Part shown: positions 44,321 to 55,638 of the stretch, piece after piece
How positions within the stretch are numbered: position 1 is the stretch's first letter
How the letters are laid out: every line of letters begins with the position of its first letter
Origin: Cyanophora paradoxa
Taxonomy: Eukaryota; Glaucocystophyceae; Cyanophorales; Cyanophoraceae
Direction of reading: 5' to 3'
Assembly (NCBI GenBank): GCA_004431415.1
Contig: QPMI01000015.1
Coordinates: 372,001 to 436,000, forward strand
Length of the DNA: 64,000 nt
Notes under the pieces: generated by a model
The model's database searches: none
What the model was told of the DNA's origin: nothing
What the model saw: the letters and a program-made list of their open reading frames with translations, nothing else
Position numbers and translations under genes: made by a program

Positions 44321-47300
44321 TCAGGGGTCGGTGAAGAGGGCGGCCTCGGTGACGGCGGCGTCCCCCGCGAGGCCCCAGCCGGCCCCGTTCAGCGTCCGCG
44401 GCTCCCGCCGCTCCGCCTGCGCCGCGCGACGCGACGGCGTTAGAGCGAGCGGGGGCGGCTGCAGAAGTTTGGGGGGTGGGCCTAGGGGCCGGGGCGGCGC
44501 TATTGCAGCAGCGCCTCAAAGCGCCCAAGCGCTCTAGCATCGAAGCGCTCTGAAAGCAGGACTCGGAGACGCGAAATTAGATCTAGAGCCCCCGAAAAGC
44601 TTCCTTCGAGCGGGGCGCGCCATCGCGAGGAAGTGGTCCCAAGTCTCGTCCTCCAGCTCCGGCCGCTGGCCCCTGCCCCCGCCCAGCGTTCAATCTGAGC
44701 TTCAGGCTAGGGGCGCTGCGGCTGCAGCTGGCGGCGCAGCTCCGGGCCGGGCGGGGCGGGGCGGGGCGGGGCGGGGCGCGTGGGCGCACAGGGGGCGCTC
44801 GTGGTAGATGTGGAAGATCCCGTAGGGTGCCCTGTGCAATTGCAATCGCTGTAAAAATCCCGCGCAAGGGCGGCAGGCCGCTGAGGCTCGCGCGCGCCCG
44901 CGCCGGGGCGCACCGGAGGGGCACGTAGGAGAGGTTGTGGGCGATGCAGAGGGCCGTGAACCAGCTGTCCACGTGCCGGTACGTCGGCGACTCCGGGTTC
45001 CTGCGCCGAGGTCGCCGGGGTCGTCGGGCCCCGAATTAGAGGCCTGGGGGAGGCGGGGCCGGGGCGGGGCGGGGCGGGGCGTGGAGGGGCCTTGGAAGAA
45101 GGCTTAGGCGAGTGCGGGGCGCGGCGGGGCGGGACGGAGGCGCGGCGGGGCGGGACGGATGGCGGTGCGGGGCGGCGCACGCGCGGGCACGGTGCCAGTG
45201 GGTGCGGTGCATGATGTGCAGGTCCCCGGGGTCTGCGCGACGAGTTCGAAGCCCAAGGCCGCTCAGCGAAGGCGCAGGCGAATCGAATTCGAAGTCGAGG
45301 AGGAGGCGACTTTAAGCAGAGCTTGAGCCCAGCGGGTTAAACAAGCTCAAAAGCTTAAAAGCTTAAACGTTGTTGAGAGCTCAAACTTGGAACTCGGAGC
45401 TCGGGACGGGGCGGCGGCGCACTGTCGAGGAGGGAGTCTGTGAGGCGGGCGAGGGGCGTCCCCGCGAGGTCCGGGGCCCGTCGGCCGGCGGCGGCGGCGG
45501 CGGCGTCCTCGCCGTACGAGGCGGCGGCGAGGCGCGAGGGGATGACGAGCCCCGCCGCCCCGTGCGCCGCGAGCGAGGCGAGGGCCCGGCCGTAGGGCGC
45601 GAAGGGCGGCACGCGGGCCTGCACGTCGTACCGCCGCGCCTGGTAGAAGGCGCCCGGGCGCAACAGCCGCCTCGCCAGGATCGCGCCCAGCCCGTCGCAG
45701 AACAGCACGTCCTGCACACGTACCCCCGGATCGGACGCGGGGGAGCGGGGGCTTGCGAGGCATGGGAGGGGTACCTGATTCATGAAGAGGATGAACTCTC
45801 CGCGGGCGCGCCGCACCCCGACGTTCTGAAGAGGGGGGTAGGGCTCAGCGAAGAAAAGAAGGGCACGCGGGAGGGGTACGCGCGCGCCAGGGCGATGCGG
45901 TCGAACATGGGGATGCGCTCTGAGTTGGGGATGCGGCGGTGCGTCTCGGGGGGTACGAGGATGTGCCGGACGGGAACGGGCGGGGCCCCGCCGGGGGCGC
46001 CGCCCCAGGGGTACACGAGGGCGTGGGGGAGGGCGGGCCGGTCGGGGGGCGGATTCCACTCCACGAAGACGATCTCGGCGGAGAGGCGCCAGCGCGCCGC
46101 GAAAATCAGCAGCGTGCGCACCACCAGCTGCAGCCTGCGCGGAGCCGCGCATCAGGCGACGAGAACGGAGCGGCGGGGCGGGGGTACAGGGGCGGCAGGC
46201 ACCGGTCGGCGAGGCCGCCGCCGTAGTCGTCGTTGCGGGAGGCGAGGACGAAGGAGAGGTAGGGCGGGGGCACCGCCGGGTCCGGAGCCGAGGCCATGGG
46301 GGCCGCGAGCGGCGGTGCCTCCGGGTGGGCCCGCCCCGTGGGGAACTCCGGCGAGGTCGTGTCGGGCCCGCGGTCGCGCCGGGGTGGGGCGTCGGGCGGG
46401 GCGCCCGACGAGGGGACGGGCGGGCGGGCGAGCGGGGGGAAGGAGAGGGGGCCCGCAGGTGCGAGGAGGTGGGGAACGTGAGGGAGGAGGGCCGGGCGGG
46501 GGCCCGGGGCCTGGACCCGAGCGAGGAGCGGGGCGCGCAGGTGCGCCGAGTGGCGGCCGGGCTGCAGGGCCCGCGCTGGGGCCGGGCGGCCCGGAGGGGG
46601 CGGGCCGTAGCCGAGGGCGGCGGCGTCGCGGAGCCAGAGGCGGAAGGCGGGCCGGCGCCGGCGCCCCAGAGCCCTCGCCCTCCATGGCCTCGCCCAGGGC
46701 CCCCAGGGGGCCGGCCCGCCGCAGGCCCGGGGGCGGCCAGCGCGCGAGGAACGACGCCGCGCGGGAGAGGAGCGCGGCGAGGGGCGGCGAGGGGCGGGGC
46801 GGCGGGGGCGGCGGGGCGCGCGTCGACGCAGAGGCGGGCGTCGGGGGCCGCCTCCCAAAGGGCGCGGCGGAGGAGGAGGGCGCGGAGGGCGTCCGGGGCG
46901 GCGGGGTCGGACGCGAGGGCGGCGGCGGCGGGGGCGGGAAGAGGGCCCAGAGGAGGGGCCGGAGGACGGCGGAGGGGGCCGGGAAGGGCGAGAGGGGCTC
47001 CGGGGTCAGGGCGAGGGGCGGGCCGTCCTCGGGGGGGTACGGCGAGGAGGCGCGGAGGAGGCAGAGGGCGGGGGCGGGCCCGAGGAGGAGGGGCGGGACG
47101 CGCAGCGGCGGGCGGCGCGCGTAGCGGAGCTCGAGCGGGTCGTGGGCCGCGGGGTCGAACGAGGCCGGGGCTGGGCCGAGGTGGAACATGGGGCGCGCCT
47201 CGTGGGCGGCCGCCGGGGGTGGGCGGCGGGGCGGAGGCCACCGCTGAGGCGTTGCGGGAGAGGGCGGCGAGGGCGGCGGCGGCGGCGGCGCAGGGCGGGG

Positions 47301-49623
47301 CGGGCGGCCGGGGCGCAGAGGGCGCGGAGCGAGGGAAGCGCGCGGCGAGCGCCGCGGCTTCGGAGGGGCCCAGGCGCTGGCAGGGCGAGTCCGGGTCGGG
47401 GGAAGGAGGGGGCGGAAGGGTCCGCAGAGGCGGCGACGGCGGCGGGGAAGGAGGCAGGGTCCACGAGGAGGGTACGCCAGCCTGCGGGCGCGTCAGGCAG
47501 AGGGGAGCGCGCGGGGGGGTACAGGACCGCACCGTCGGAGCCGGAGCCGGAGCCCTCGCCCCCTTCCTCGCCTGGGCCGGCGAGGACGATGCGCCAGGGC
47601 GCCGGCTCGCCGGGCGGGGGCGGGGGGGGCGGGGCGGGGGGCGGGAAGTACGAGGCGGAGGGGGCGTGCCCGGTCCGCGTGAGGAGGCCGGAGACGTTGA
47701 CGTAGACGGGGAGGGCGGCGCCAGCGCCGGGGGGCGCCTCGCAGGCCGCCGCACGGTGCGGCTCGGCCACGCGCGCCGCGGCGCACTCGGCGGGGCCGAC
47801 GTACAGGCGGAGGGGCGTCCCCGCGGGGCCCAAGTTGGCGCCCCGCACCGTCACCGGCCCGCCCCCCGCCGGGATCGGATCGACGGACTCCACTGTCGGC
47901 GCTGCGGCGGGCGGGCGGGCGGGCGGGTGGGCGGCGGGCCACGGTCAAAGGGAAGGCGGGGCGGGCGCACGGGAGAAGGTGAAGGGGGCGGGGGCGCTCG
48001 TCAGGGCGCCCAGGGACACGGTGAGGGGCAGGCCGGCGCCGGCCCCGGGGGGCAGCCAGCACTCCAGCCAGTAGTCCGGGAACCGCACTAGCGGCCGCCG
48101 GCACCGCGCGCCGCCCACCTGCCGAGCGGGTGGTTTGTGAGGGGGCACGGGGTGGGAAGGGAGTACAGGCGGCCGGACCGTGACGCGGAGGCTGGCCTCG
48201 TCTTCGTCTACCCCTTCCCGCCCTTCCGGACCGAAGCCTGCTCCGAAAGTCGGGGGTACGGCGAACCTCTGGGGTGGAGGGGTACGGCCGCACCGGAGCC
48301 GACCACCAGGAGCGACCCGCCCTCCGTCGGCGTGTGCGAGACGGAAGCCACCCGCGGCTGGTCTGCGAAGGGTACGATCAGGGGCCGGAGTAGGGGAAAG
48401 GATCGGCAAAGGGTACCGGTCACGGCGGCGACGAGGAGCGATAGGGACGCGTTGATGGGCCGCTCCGTCGGATTGAAGAGCACCTGCCGGACCGTGAGAC
48501 GGGGGTACCGGAACGGGCGGGGCTGGGACGGGTACGAGGGCGGCCCGTCCGCCGTCGGCGTCGGCGCCGACGCGGCGGAAGGGTACGCTGCCGTTCGCTT
48601 GGCCGCTCGGGTCGGGCAGCGAGTGCGACGCTGCGCGGCGGTCGGCGCGGGCAGGGGGGAGAAGGCGCGGGGAAGGTACGCGTACAGAAGTACGGGAGGC
48701 CCTCGGCGAGCTCGAGGGGGGAGGAGACGGGGTACGCGACGCGCTCGAGGAGCTCGTCGGGTACGAGAAGCGCCGCGACGGCGCCGCCGTCCGCTGCGGC
48801 ATCCGTTGGGAGGGCGGAGGCCGAGGGCAAAGAGGCGGCGCCCCGACGGGGAAGGGGCACCGACGGAGAAGGAGTAGGCGGCGCGGCAGGGGCACGGCCC
48901 CGGGAAACGGACGGCGGCGCCGGAGAGGGGCGGGATCACCCACGAGCCGCCGACTGCGTTCGCTCGCGTGGGCGGCGGGCGCGGGCCCGGCGGCGCCCTC
49001 GGGGCCGGCCGGGCGCACCGGAGGAGTGGACGCGGGCGCCGACGGTGACGACGTTGTCGATGTGCGCGATGTTCCTCACGACGAGGTGCACGCGCCGGCC
49101 CTCGGGGCACCCCGCGCAGGGCGCCAGCCGGCGGTAGTTCTCCCCGCCCTCCGCCCGCTCCAGCGGCGGCGGCGCCTCGCCCGCGCCCGCGTCCGCGCCC
49201 CGCAGCAGCGCCGCGTACGATTCGTCGCTGTGCAGCGCCACCTCGACGTACGTCCTGCGCGGCGCGCGTGGGCGTGCGCGCGGGCGGCGGCCGGCGGGAC
49301 GCGCTAGCGCTAGCGCCGCGCGCGCGCCGCACTTGGAGAGAACGAGGTGGCTGATGGCACACGGGCAGGGCCCTGCGGGCGGGCGGCTCGAGTTTAGCTC
49401 GAGGGCCGCGCGAGGCGCCCCGCAATGCGCGCGCGCCTTCGCTGTGTATCACGACGAAGGAGCCCGAGGGGAGGATGATGTGCTCCGTCGGCTGGTAGCC
49501 CGTCGCTTCCCGCTCCGCGACCGGCGGCCCGCCGCGCGGGGCGCCCTGGGCCGCCGCCACGCACGAAGCGACGGCGAGCGCGAGCAGCAGGAGAGGCGGG
49601 CGCCGTCCCTCAGCGCTGCGCAT
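44321..49623 (-). CDS. Secretory-pathway GT-A-type glycosyltransferase with an IPT/TIG domain
   Basis: ATG at 49623 starts a signal peptide or anchor (RRPPLLLLALAVASCVAAAQ). Luminal exons follow (YQPTEHIILPSGSFVVIHSE; VHLVVRNIAHIDNVVTVGAR). An IPT/TIG domain lies at about 47640-47895 (VESVDPIPAGGGPVTVRGAN, then LGPAGTPLRLYVG). The catalytic part begins near 46290 (PPYLSFVLASRNDDYGGGLA) and continues LIFAARWRLSAEIVFVEWNP, ETHRRIPNSERIPMFDRIAL, NVGVRRARGEFILFMNQ/DVLFCDG, GDLHIMHRTHWHR, YRHVDSWFTALCIAHNLSYV, YGIFHIYHERPLC, and finally LNGAGWGLAGDAAVTEAALF. The NVGVRRARGEFILFMNQD block is a GT-A donor-site pattern. The sugar and acceptor are unknown. Frames between 47.6 and 46.3 kb are very GC-rich and the exon path there is unclear. 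Confidence 0.66.
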
Positions 49624-50359
49624 GCGCCTCCAGCCGCTCGCGCGGCATGCTGTCATGCGCCGGGCTCGAGGCGCAAGCGGCTGGGCTGGGCTCGCTGACA
49701 TCGCCGATCCCTCCGCGAGCACAGCCCGATGCAGCGCGATCGCTCTCTAGAGCTTCGCTGCGCGGGCTAGCCCGGCCGCATGGTTCGCGCCGCCAGTTCA
49801 TTCTGGGGCGCCTCCCGCATCGCTGGCGACCTCATCTTTGCTGCCGCGCGTCGTGTACGCGCGCGCTGACTTTTTGCAGCTTGGGGGGCGAGCCGTGCGG
49901 GGGTACAGAGGTGCTGAGCGTTAAGCGAGCGGCAAGCTGGAGGCGTGTCTCCCACGCTGCTTCGGCAGCGGGCCAGCCCGCAGCTGCTGCTGCGGGTGTT
50001 GCGCCATCGAAAGCTCCGCGAAGAAGCAGGCCACGGCCGGCGCGGGCGACGGGGACGATGGAAGGCCGAAGCCGAGGCCGGCAAACGCCGCCGGTGCGCT
50101 CGGATGCGTGCGGGAGCGCGCCGCGCGGGGCCTAGCTACCGTGGGCGCTTGGCACGCCATCGGATCCCAGGAGGCCGAAATGCCCGCCGCACCGGCCGGG
50201 CCCGGCGCAGCTATGCAAAGCGCCCTCACATGTGTAGAACGCGCTTCGTATAGTCGGACGCGGCCCCGGCGCTCCCCGGGCCGCCAACTGACCCTGCGAC
50301 CCGACGCAGCGCGGGCGGGCGGCGAGGGAGCGGACGGTTCGAAGCGCGCGCGGTGCAGG
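49624..50359. promoter_or_regulatory. Spacer between divergent glycosyltransferase and NACHT genes
   Basis: No conserved coding segment is visible on either strand; open frames here are GC-driven. Promoters for both genes are expected in this 0.7-kb gap. Confidence 0.35.
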
Positions 50360-53300
50360 ATGAGCATGGACGACTACGTGGCGACGCGGGGCGGCTCGCC
50401 GTGGGCCCCGGCGGGCCGGGGCGGGCCGCCGCTGCCGGGCGATGAGGAGGGCCCGCCCGAGGACCCGGAGAGGGTCGCCGAGCGCCACGCGCAAGTCTTC
50501 CGCCTCTTCCTGAAGATGCAGGGCATCTCCGAGGGCCGCGCCTCCCCGCCCGGCGCGGGCCCGGCGCCCCCCTCCGGCGCGGAGAAAGCGGCGGGGGCGC
50601 CGACCGCGCAGGGAGCGGCCGCCATGCTGCCGGTCGACGCCGCCGCTCGGAAAGCCGTCGCGGCGTCCATCGCGGCGGGTAGCGGCGCGGCGCTGCCGCC
50701 GTCTGCGCGGCCGGCGTGCGCGCCGATGACCTCCGGGAGGCGCGATGCGCTGGGGCCCCAGCCCCGCGTCGTCCGCGTCTTCGTCTCGTCGGCGGGCCTG
50801 GGACTGCAGGCCGAGCGCGAGGCGCTGCGCGCGGCCGCGCTGCCGCGCCTGCGGGCCCTCTGCGACGCCCGCGGCCTGTTCCTCCACTACGTCGAGCCGG
50901 GGCACGCCCGCTGGGGCCCCGACAGGGACGAGGCCTGCGCGGCCGGCGACGGCCTCCTCCTCTCCCTCCGGGAGGCCCAGCGCGCCTCGTACTTCCTCTT
51001 CCTCGCCAAGGACCGCTACGGTGAGAACGCCGTCGGGCCCCGCCCGGATTAGAACCCTCCGGCGACTCGGGCCGCGCAGGGTGGTCGGCGGAGGACGCGG
51101 GGGCGGGGGAGAGCTTCCGCCGGAACGCGGCGCGGGCGGCCGAGGAGCACTCGTGGGCCGCCGGCCTGCGGGACCGCTCGGCCCCCGAGCTCGAGGTCCG
51201 CGCCGCCGCCCTCCGGGACCCCCAGGCGAGCTTTTGTGTACCCGTACCTCCCCGTCGCTGTTCCTTCCGTTCTAAAAATAGACCGCAGGCGGCGCGGGGC
51301 CGGTCGGCGTTCTTCTTCGGGTCGGTTGAGGCGCTGCGTGACGCGGCGCGGGCGGAGGGGCGCGAGGCCGCCCGCCCCGCCCGCCTCCTCGAGGGCCTCA
51401 AGCGCGAGGTACCCCCCTTGGTTGTTAGGCGCCCGTACCCCCCGCCCACGCCCGATCCGACCCGGAAATCAGATCCGCGACGCGGGGCTGGACGTGCGGG
51501 AGTTCGGTACCCCCGCGGAGCTCGCCGCCGCCGCCTCCGACGCACTCGTGGCCGTGCGCCCGTACCCCCCTTTCCCTCACCACCTGCCCCTTCTGAGCTC
51601 GCCATCAGATGCTGGAGAGGGACTACCCCGAGGCGCGTGAGCCCACGTGGCTCGAATCCGAGGTGCCTTACCCCCCTCCCCCGTCTCCCCCCCCCCCTTA
51701 AACCGGTCCCGCAGCGGATGGAGCACGCGGCGTTCGCAGCTTCCCGCCGCCGCGTCTACGCGCAGGACCCGCAGGATTTCAAGTAGCCCCCCCTTCCCCC
51801 CCCCTCCCCCACCCCAACCCACCCCCACCCCGCCCCCTACCTTCAGACCCCCACCCCCAGCACCCTTTCGCCCCCCGGCCTCTTAGCGTCGGGGCGCAGG
51901 GCGCTCGGGAGGTACGTTTCGGGATCGGGACCTGAACCCTTCACCGTGTATGGCCCCGCCGGCTGCGGCAAGACAGGTGGGACCTCGACAAGCACCCACT
52001 CGCGTACCCCCCTTCCCGCAAGAGCTCACCGTACCCCCGCAGCGCTTATGGCTGCGTTCGCGGCGGAGTGGAGCAGGGAGCAGCCCGCGGACGTCGTCGT
52101 ACCCCACTTCGCCGCCTGCACGCAGGCGCGAACGCCTACCCCCCACATTCCCCCTACCCCCCTCTTCTCAGGCGCCTTCGTCCGCAGGCGACGTCTTCGT
52201 TCGCGAGCTTCGCGCGGCGGGTGGCGGAGGAGCTGCGGGGGGCGTGGCCGGCGGGGCCCGAGGTGGACGCCAACGGGCCGGAGGCAGAGGTCGCGCGGCA
52301 GCTGCGGGCGGCGCTGGCGCGAGCCGCGCACGAGTCGCCTGCTCGGCTCGTCCTCCTCCTCGACGCCGCCGACCAGCTCAAGTGCCTTACTATTCCGTCC
52401 ATCCCGTCGCCTTTCTTTCTGAAGGGGCGCTCAGGGGCGGGGGGGCGGCGAAGGGCCTGCAGTGGCTGCCGCCCTGCGGGCCGCGGCTGCGCGTGCTCCT
52501 CTCGTGCCCGCGGGGCGCCACCTTCGAGGCCGCACGCTCCCGCGCCGGGCCCTCCTTCAGTGCGTTCCATAGAACTTGACCCTGGGCACGGGATCTCGAT
52601 CTCCAGCCCTCCTCGCCCTCTTTCTGAGCCCCGGGGGGCAGCGCGGGAGCTGGGGACCCTCTCGGAGCGGCGGCGCCGCGCCGTCATCGCCACACTCCTC
52701 GCCGACCAGGGCCCGCCCCGCCCCTCCCCCCTCCACCCTTAATGCATCTGAGGGGCCGCGGGCAGGGCGGACGCTGAGCGAGGAGTGCATGGACCGCCTC
52801 GTGTGGGCACCCCCTGCCAAGAACCCCGTGCGCGCGTGCTGGGCTCATCAGATGCTCTAGAAGGTTCTCCGAGGCTCGCTGCTGACGCCTGCCCGCGCAG
52901 GCCTTCCTGGCGGCGCTGGTGGAGGAGGTGTGCGCGTACGGGCCCCCGGGGGCCGCCCTCGACGTCGACCTGGCGCCCCTCCTCGCCGCCGGCGACCCCC
53001 GCTCCCTCTACGTGCGCCGCTCGCCGCCCCGCCCCGCCGCCCCGTCCGCTCTTAGGGCCCGTCCGCCGTCTAGCCTGACGTCTAGCTGCTTCTTGACCTC
53101 GCCCGCTGCTCCTTAATCTCCACCTTCTTCTTCCGTCTCCATCTTCTTACGTCCCCGCCCCCCCTTCGCAGGGCCTGCTGCTGCGGGGGGCGGCGGCGCG
53201 GCAGGCGCCCTTCCCCCTCGCCGAGGCCGCCCTGGCCCTCGTCTGCTCCCGCAACGGCCTCGCCGAGGAGGAGCTCGCCGCCTTTTTGGGCGTGGGCGGC

Positions 53301-55184
53301 CCGGGGGGGCCCTCCCCGCGCGCCTTTGCGGTCGCCCTCTCGGACCTCGCGCCCCTCCTCGCCAACCGCGGTGCTTTAATTTCTCCCTCTCTTCATTCGA
53401 CCTTGGCTCGCTCTTCTTCTTCTGATCCGCGGAGCAGCGGGTCTCCTGACGTTTGCGCACCGGCCGGCGGCGGAGGCGGCGGCGCGCGAGTTCGGCCTGG
53501 GCGAGCCGCAGCGGGTCGCGCTGCAGGGCCGCCTCGGGTCCTTCTTCGCCTCGCGGCCGCCCTCGCAGCGGCGCGCCGACGAGGGGCCCTGGTGCCTCGC
53601 CTCGCTGCGGGCGGGGCCCTCGGCCGCCCTGGCCGACCTCCTCGGGGACCCCGACGTCCTTCGCCGCCTCGACGTCTACGACCTCTCGGCGCTCTGGTTC
53701 CTCTCCGAGCGCGCCCCCGAGGCCGGCACGCGCTACAAGGCCGCCCTGCCCCCCGGCTCCGGCTCGGCCCTCCTCTCCAAGGCCGCCGCCGTCGTCCGCG
53801 TGCGCCTCTGTTCCTATCTTCCCCTCTCGGCCTTCAACCTAAAGGGACCCCGGCAGGGTCTGAACCGGGTGACGGAGGCGATCGCGCTCTACGAGGACGC
53901 CCTCCGCGAGCAGGTTCGAACCCGCCGGGGCCCACTTTGCCGCCTCTCGCGAACTCTGTTCTCTCCTCTCCTCTCCTCTCCTCCCCTCTCCTCCCCTCCT
54001 CCCCTCTCCTCTCCTCCCCTCTCATCTGATCCGCCCTCCAGGGGCGGGAGGCGGGGGCCGGCCACCCGGAGACGGCGGCGACGCTGCAAGCGCTGGCCTC
54101 GCTGCAGGTCCCCCCCCCCCTCCCCCTCTCTTCTTAAACCTCGGTTCTGACCCGCCTTCACTCAGGAGCGGCGGGGGGACCTCTCGATGGCGCGCTCGCT
54201 GCTGGAGGAGGCCGCCCGCATGCGCGCCGCCGCCCTCGGGTCCGCCCCGTGCTTGGGGCCTCGGTGGGACTTAATGATTTAGAGCTGCGGATTATGCCGC
54301 CCCCGCGCCCCCGCCCGCGCAGGCCGGACCACGTGGAGGTGGCGGAGGCGGGCGCCGCCCTCGCCGCCCTCGCCCTCAAGCAGGGCGACCTCGCTCCCGC
54401 CGTGCCCCTCCTCGAGGCGGCCGCGCGCATCCGGCGGGCCGCCTGGGGGCCCGACGATCCCCGCCTCGCATCCACCCTCCAGGCGCCCCTTTCTTTTTAG
54501 GACTGCGTTGTTGTGCAGTGCAGTACTTATTCTTCTTCTTCCGCAGAGCCTGGCGCACGTGCAGTGCCTGCTGGGGCGCCACTCGGAGGCGCTGCCGCAC
54601 CTCGTGGAGGCCCTCGCGATCCTCCGGCGGGTCCCCGGCGGAGCGGCCGCGGAGGCCGCCGCCGCCTCGCACGCGCTCGGGCGGGCCCTCCTCGCGGCGC
54701 GGCAGCCGGCCGAGGCGCGCCCCTTCCTTGAGCAGGCGCTGGCGGCGCGGCGGGGCCTCCTCGGCAGCGCGCACGCCGACACGGCGGCCACGGCCGCCGC
54801 GCTCGCCGGGCCCTCCGCGCCCTGGGCGACCTGCCGGGGGCCGCTCTGCTCTTCGAGGAGGCGTGGCTCATGCGGCGCAAGGCGAGCGGCGCGGCGCACG
54901 CGGCGGCGGCGGCCGCCGCCGCCCGCGAGTTCGCCGAGGTCCTCAGCGAGCAGAAGGACCTGGAGGGCGCCCGGGCGGTCCTCGAGATCTCCCTCGAGGC
55001 GGCCGAGTCCGAGCTGGGCCAGGGCCACCCGGAGGCCAAGGCGGCGCGGGACGCACTCGCCGACATCTTGAGGGTCCAGCTGCAGGGCGTCCTGGGCGCC
55101 AACGCGCCCCCGGCCTGGCGCGCGGGGCCCCGCAGCGGCGCCCCCGCCCTCCTCCAGCTCCCCATCGACGCCGCCTCCCCTTAA
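50360..55184 (+). CDS. DUF4062-NACHT-TPR STAND ATPase (NPHP3/TTC41-like)
   Basis: ATG at 50360 begins MSMDDYVATRGGSPWAPAGR. DUF4062 follows (PRVVRVFVSSAGLGLQAERE; DRYG/WSAED; RSAFFFGSVEALRDAARAEG; AGLDVREFGTPAELAAAA; RMEHAAFAASRRRVYAQDPQ). The NACHT-type P-loop has Walker A GPAGCGKT (near 51955-51978, split by an intron after KT) and a Walker B-like LVLLLDAADQL (about 52350). Sensor-region sequence LQWLPPCGPRLRVLLSCPRG comes next. The C-terminal third is TPR: TEAIALYEDALREQ, HPETAATLQALASLQ, HVEVAEAGAALAALALKQGD, SLAHVQCLLGRHSEALPHLV and FLEQALAARRGLLG. Such STAND proteins act as signalling or ciliary scaffolds (NPHP3). At about 54808 the TPR frame shifts by one base, continuing as ALRALGDLPGAALLFEEAWL. 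Introns include GC donors at 51226 and 52126. Confidence 0.76.
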
Positions 55185-55638
55185 CAATCTTTACGCAAGC
55201 CTACTTACCTCGTCCGACGGTCTAAAAATCGCGGATCGGATCTTTATAACAGTACACTTGACTAAAAAAATCCGCGTATCGGATCTGTCTCATCTTATCT
55301 ATACAATCTGTATCATAGTAGTGTTCATTCTGCATATCCTACTTCCAAGGCTTTCTCTCTTTTCCGTGACTAGAATTACGGTGTACGTATGTGAGTTCGA
55401 TATATTATCTATCTGTCATCCGGTCCGTATCTGAATTAGAGCTCGTCAGCTTCGGTAGTGGATATCGATACTGTTCGATTCCGCGCCCGACGCGTAATTA
55501 AACGATATGTATTCATGAATTCGAAACTTTCAAGTTCCCGTCCAAGCAAGCTGATCATGAAGCGATTTGGCAAATGCAGGTTACAGGGGCGGAAACGCTG
55601 CAAACCTCGAGCTAATCTAACTAGCACTACAGCTATAG
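55185..55638. other. Intergenic region between convergent genes
   Basis: It is AT-richer than the flanking exons and has no coding signal. It must contain the 3' ends of the NACHT (+) and LRR (-) genes. No canonical AATAAA was noted. Confidence 0.5.

Noticed and set aside
45370-48091. Plus-strand open frames of 584 and 588 codons
   Set aside because: They are Gly/Arg/Ala-rich with no conserved pattern and lie opposite the glycosyltransferase exons, so they are treated as GC-driven shadows.
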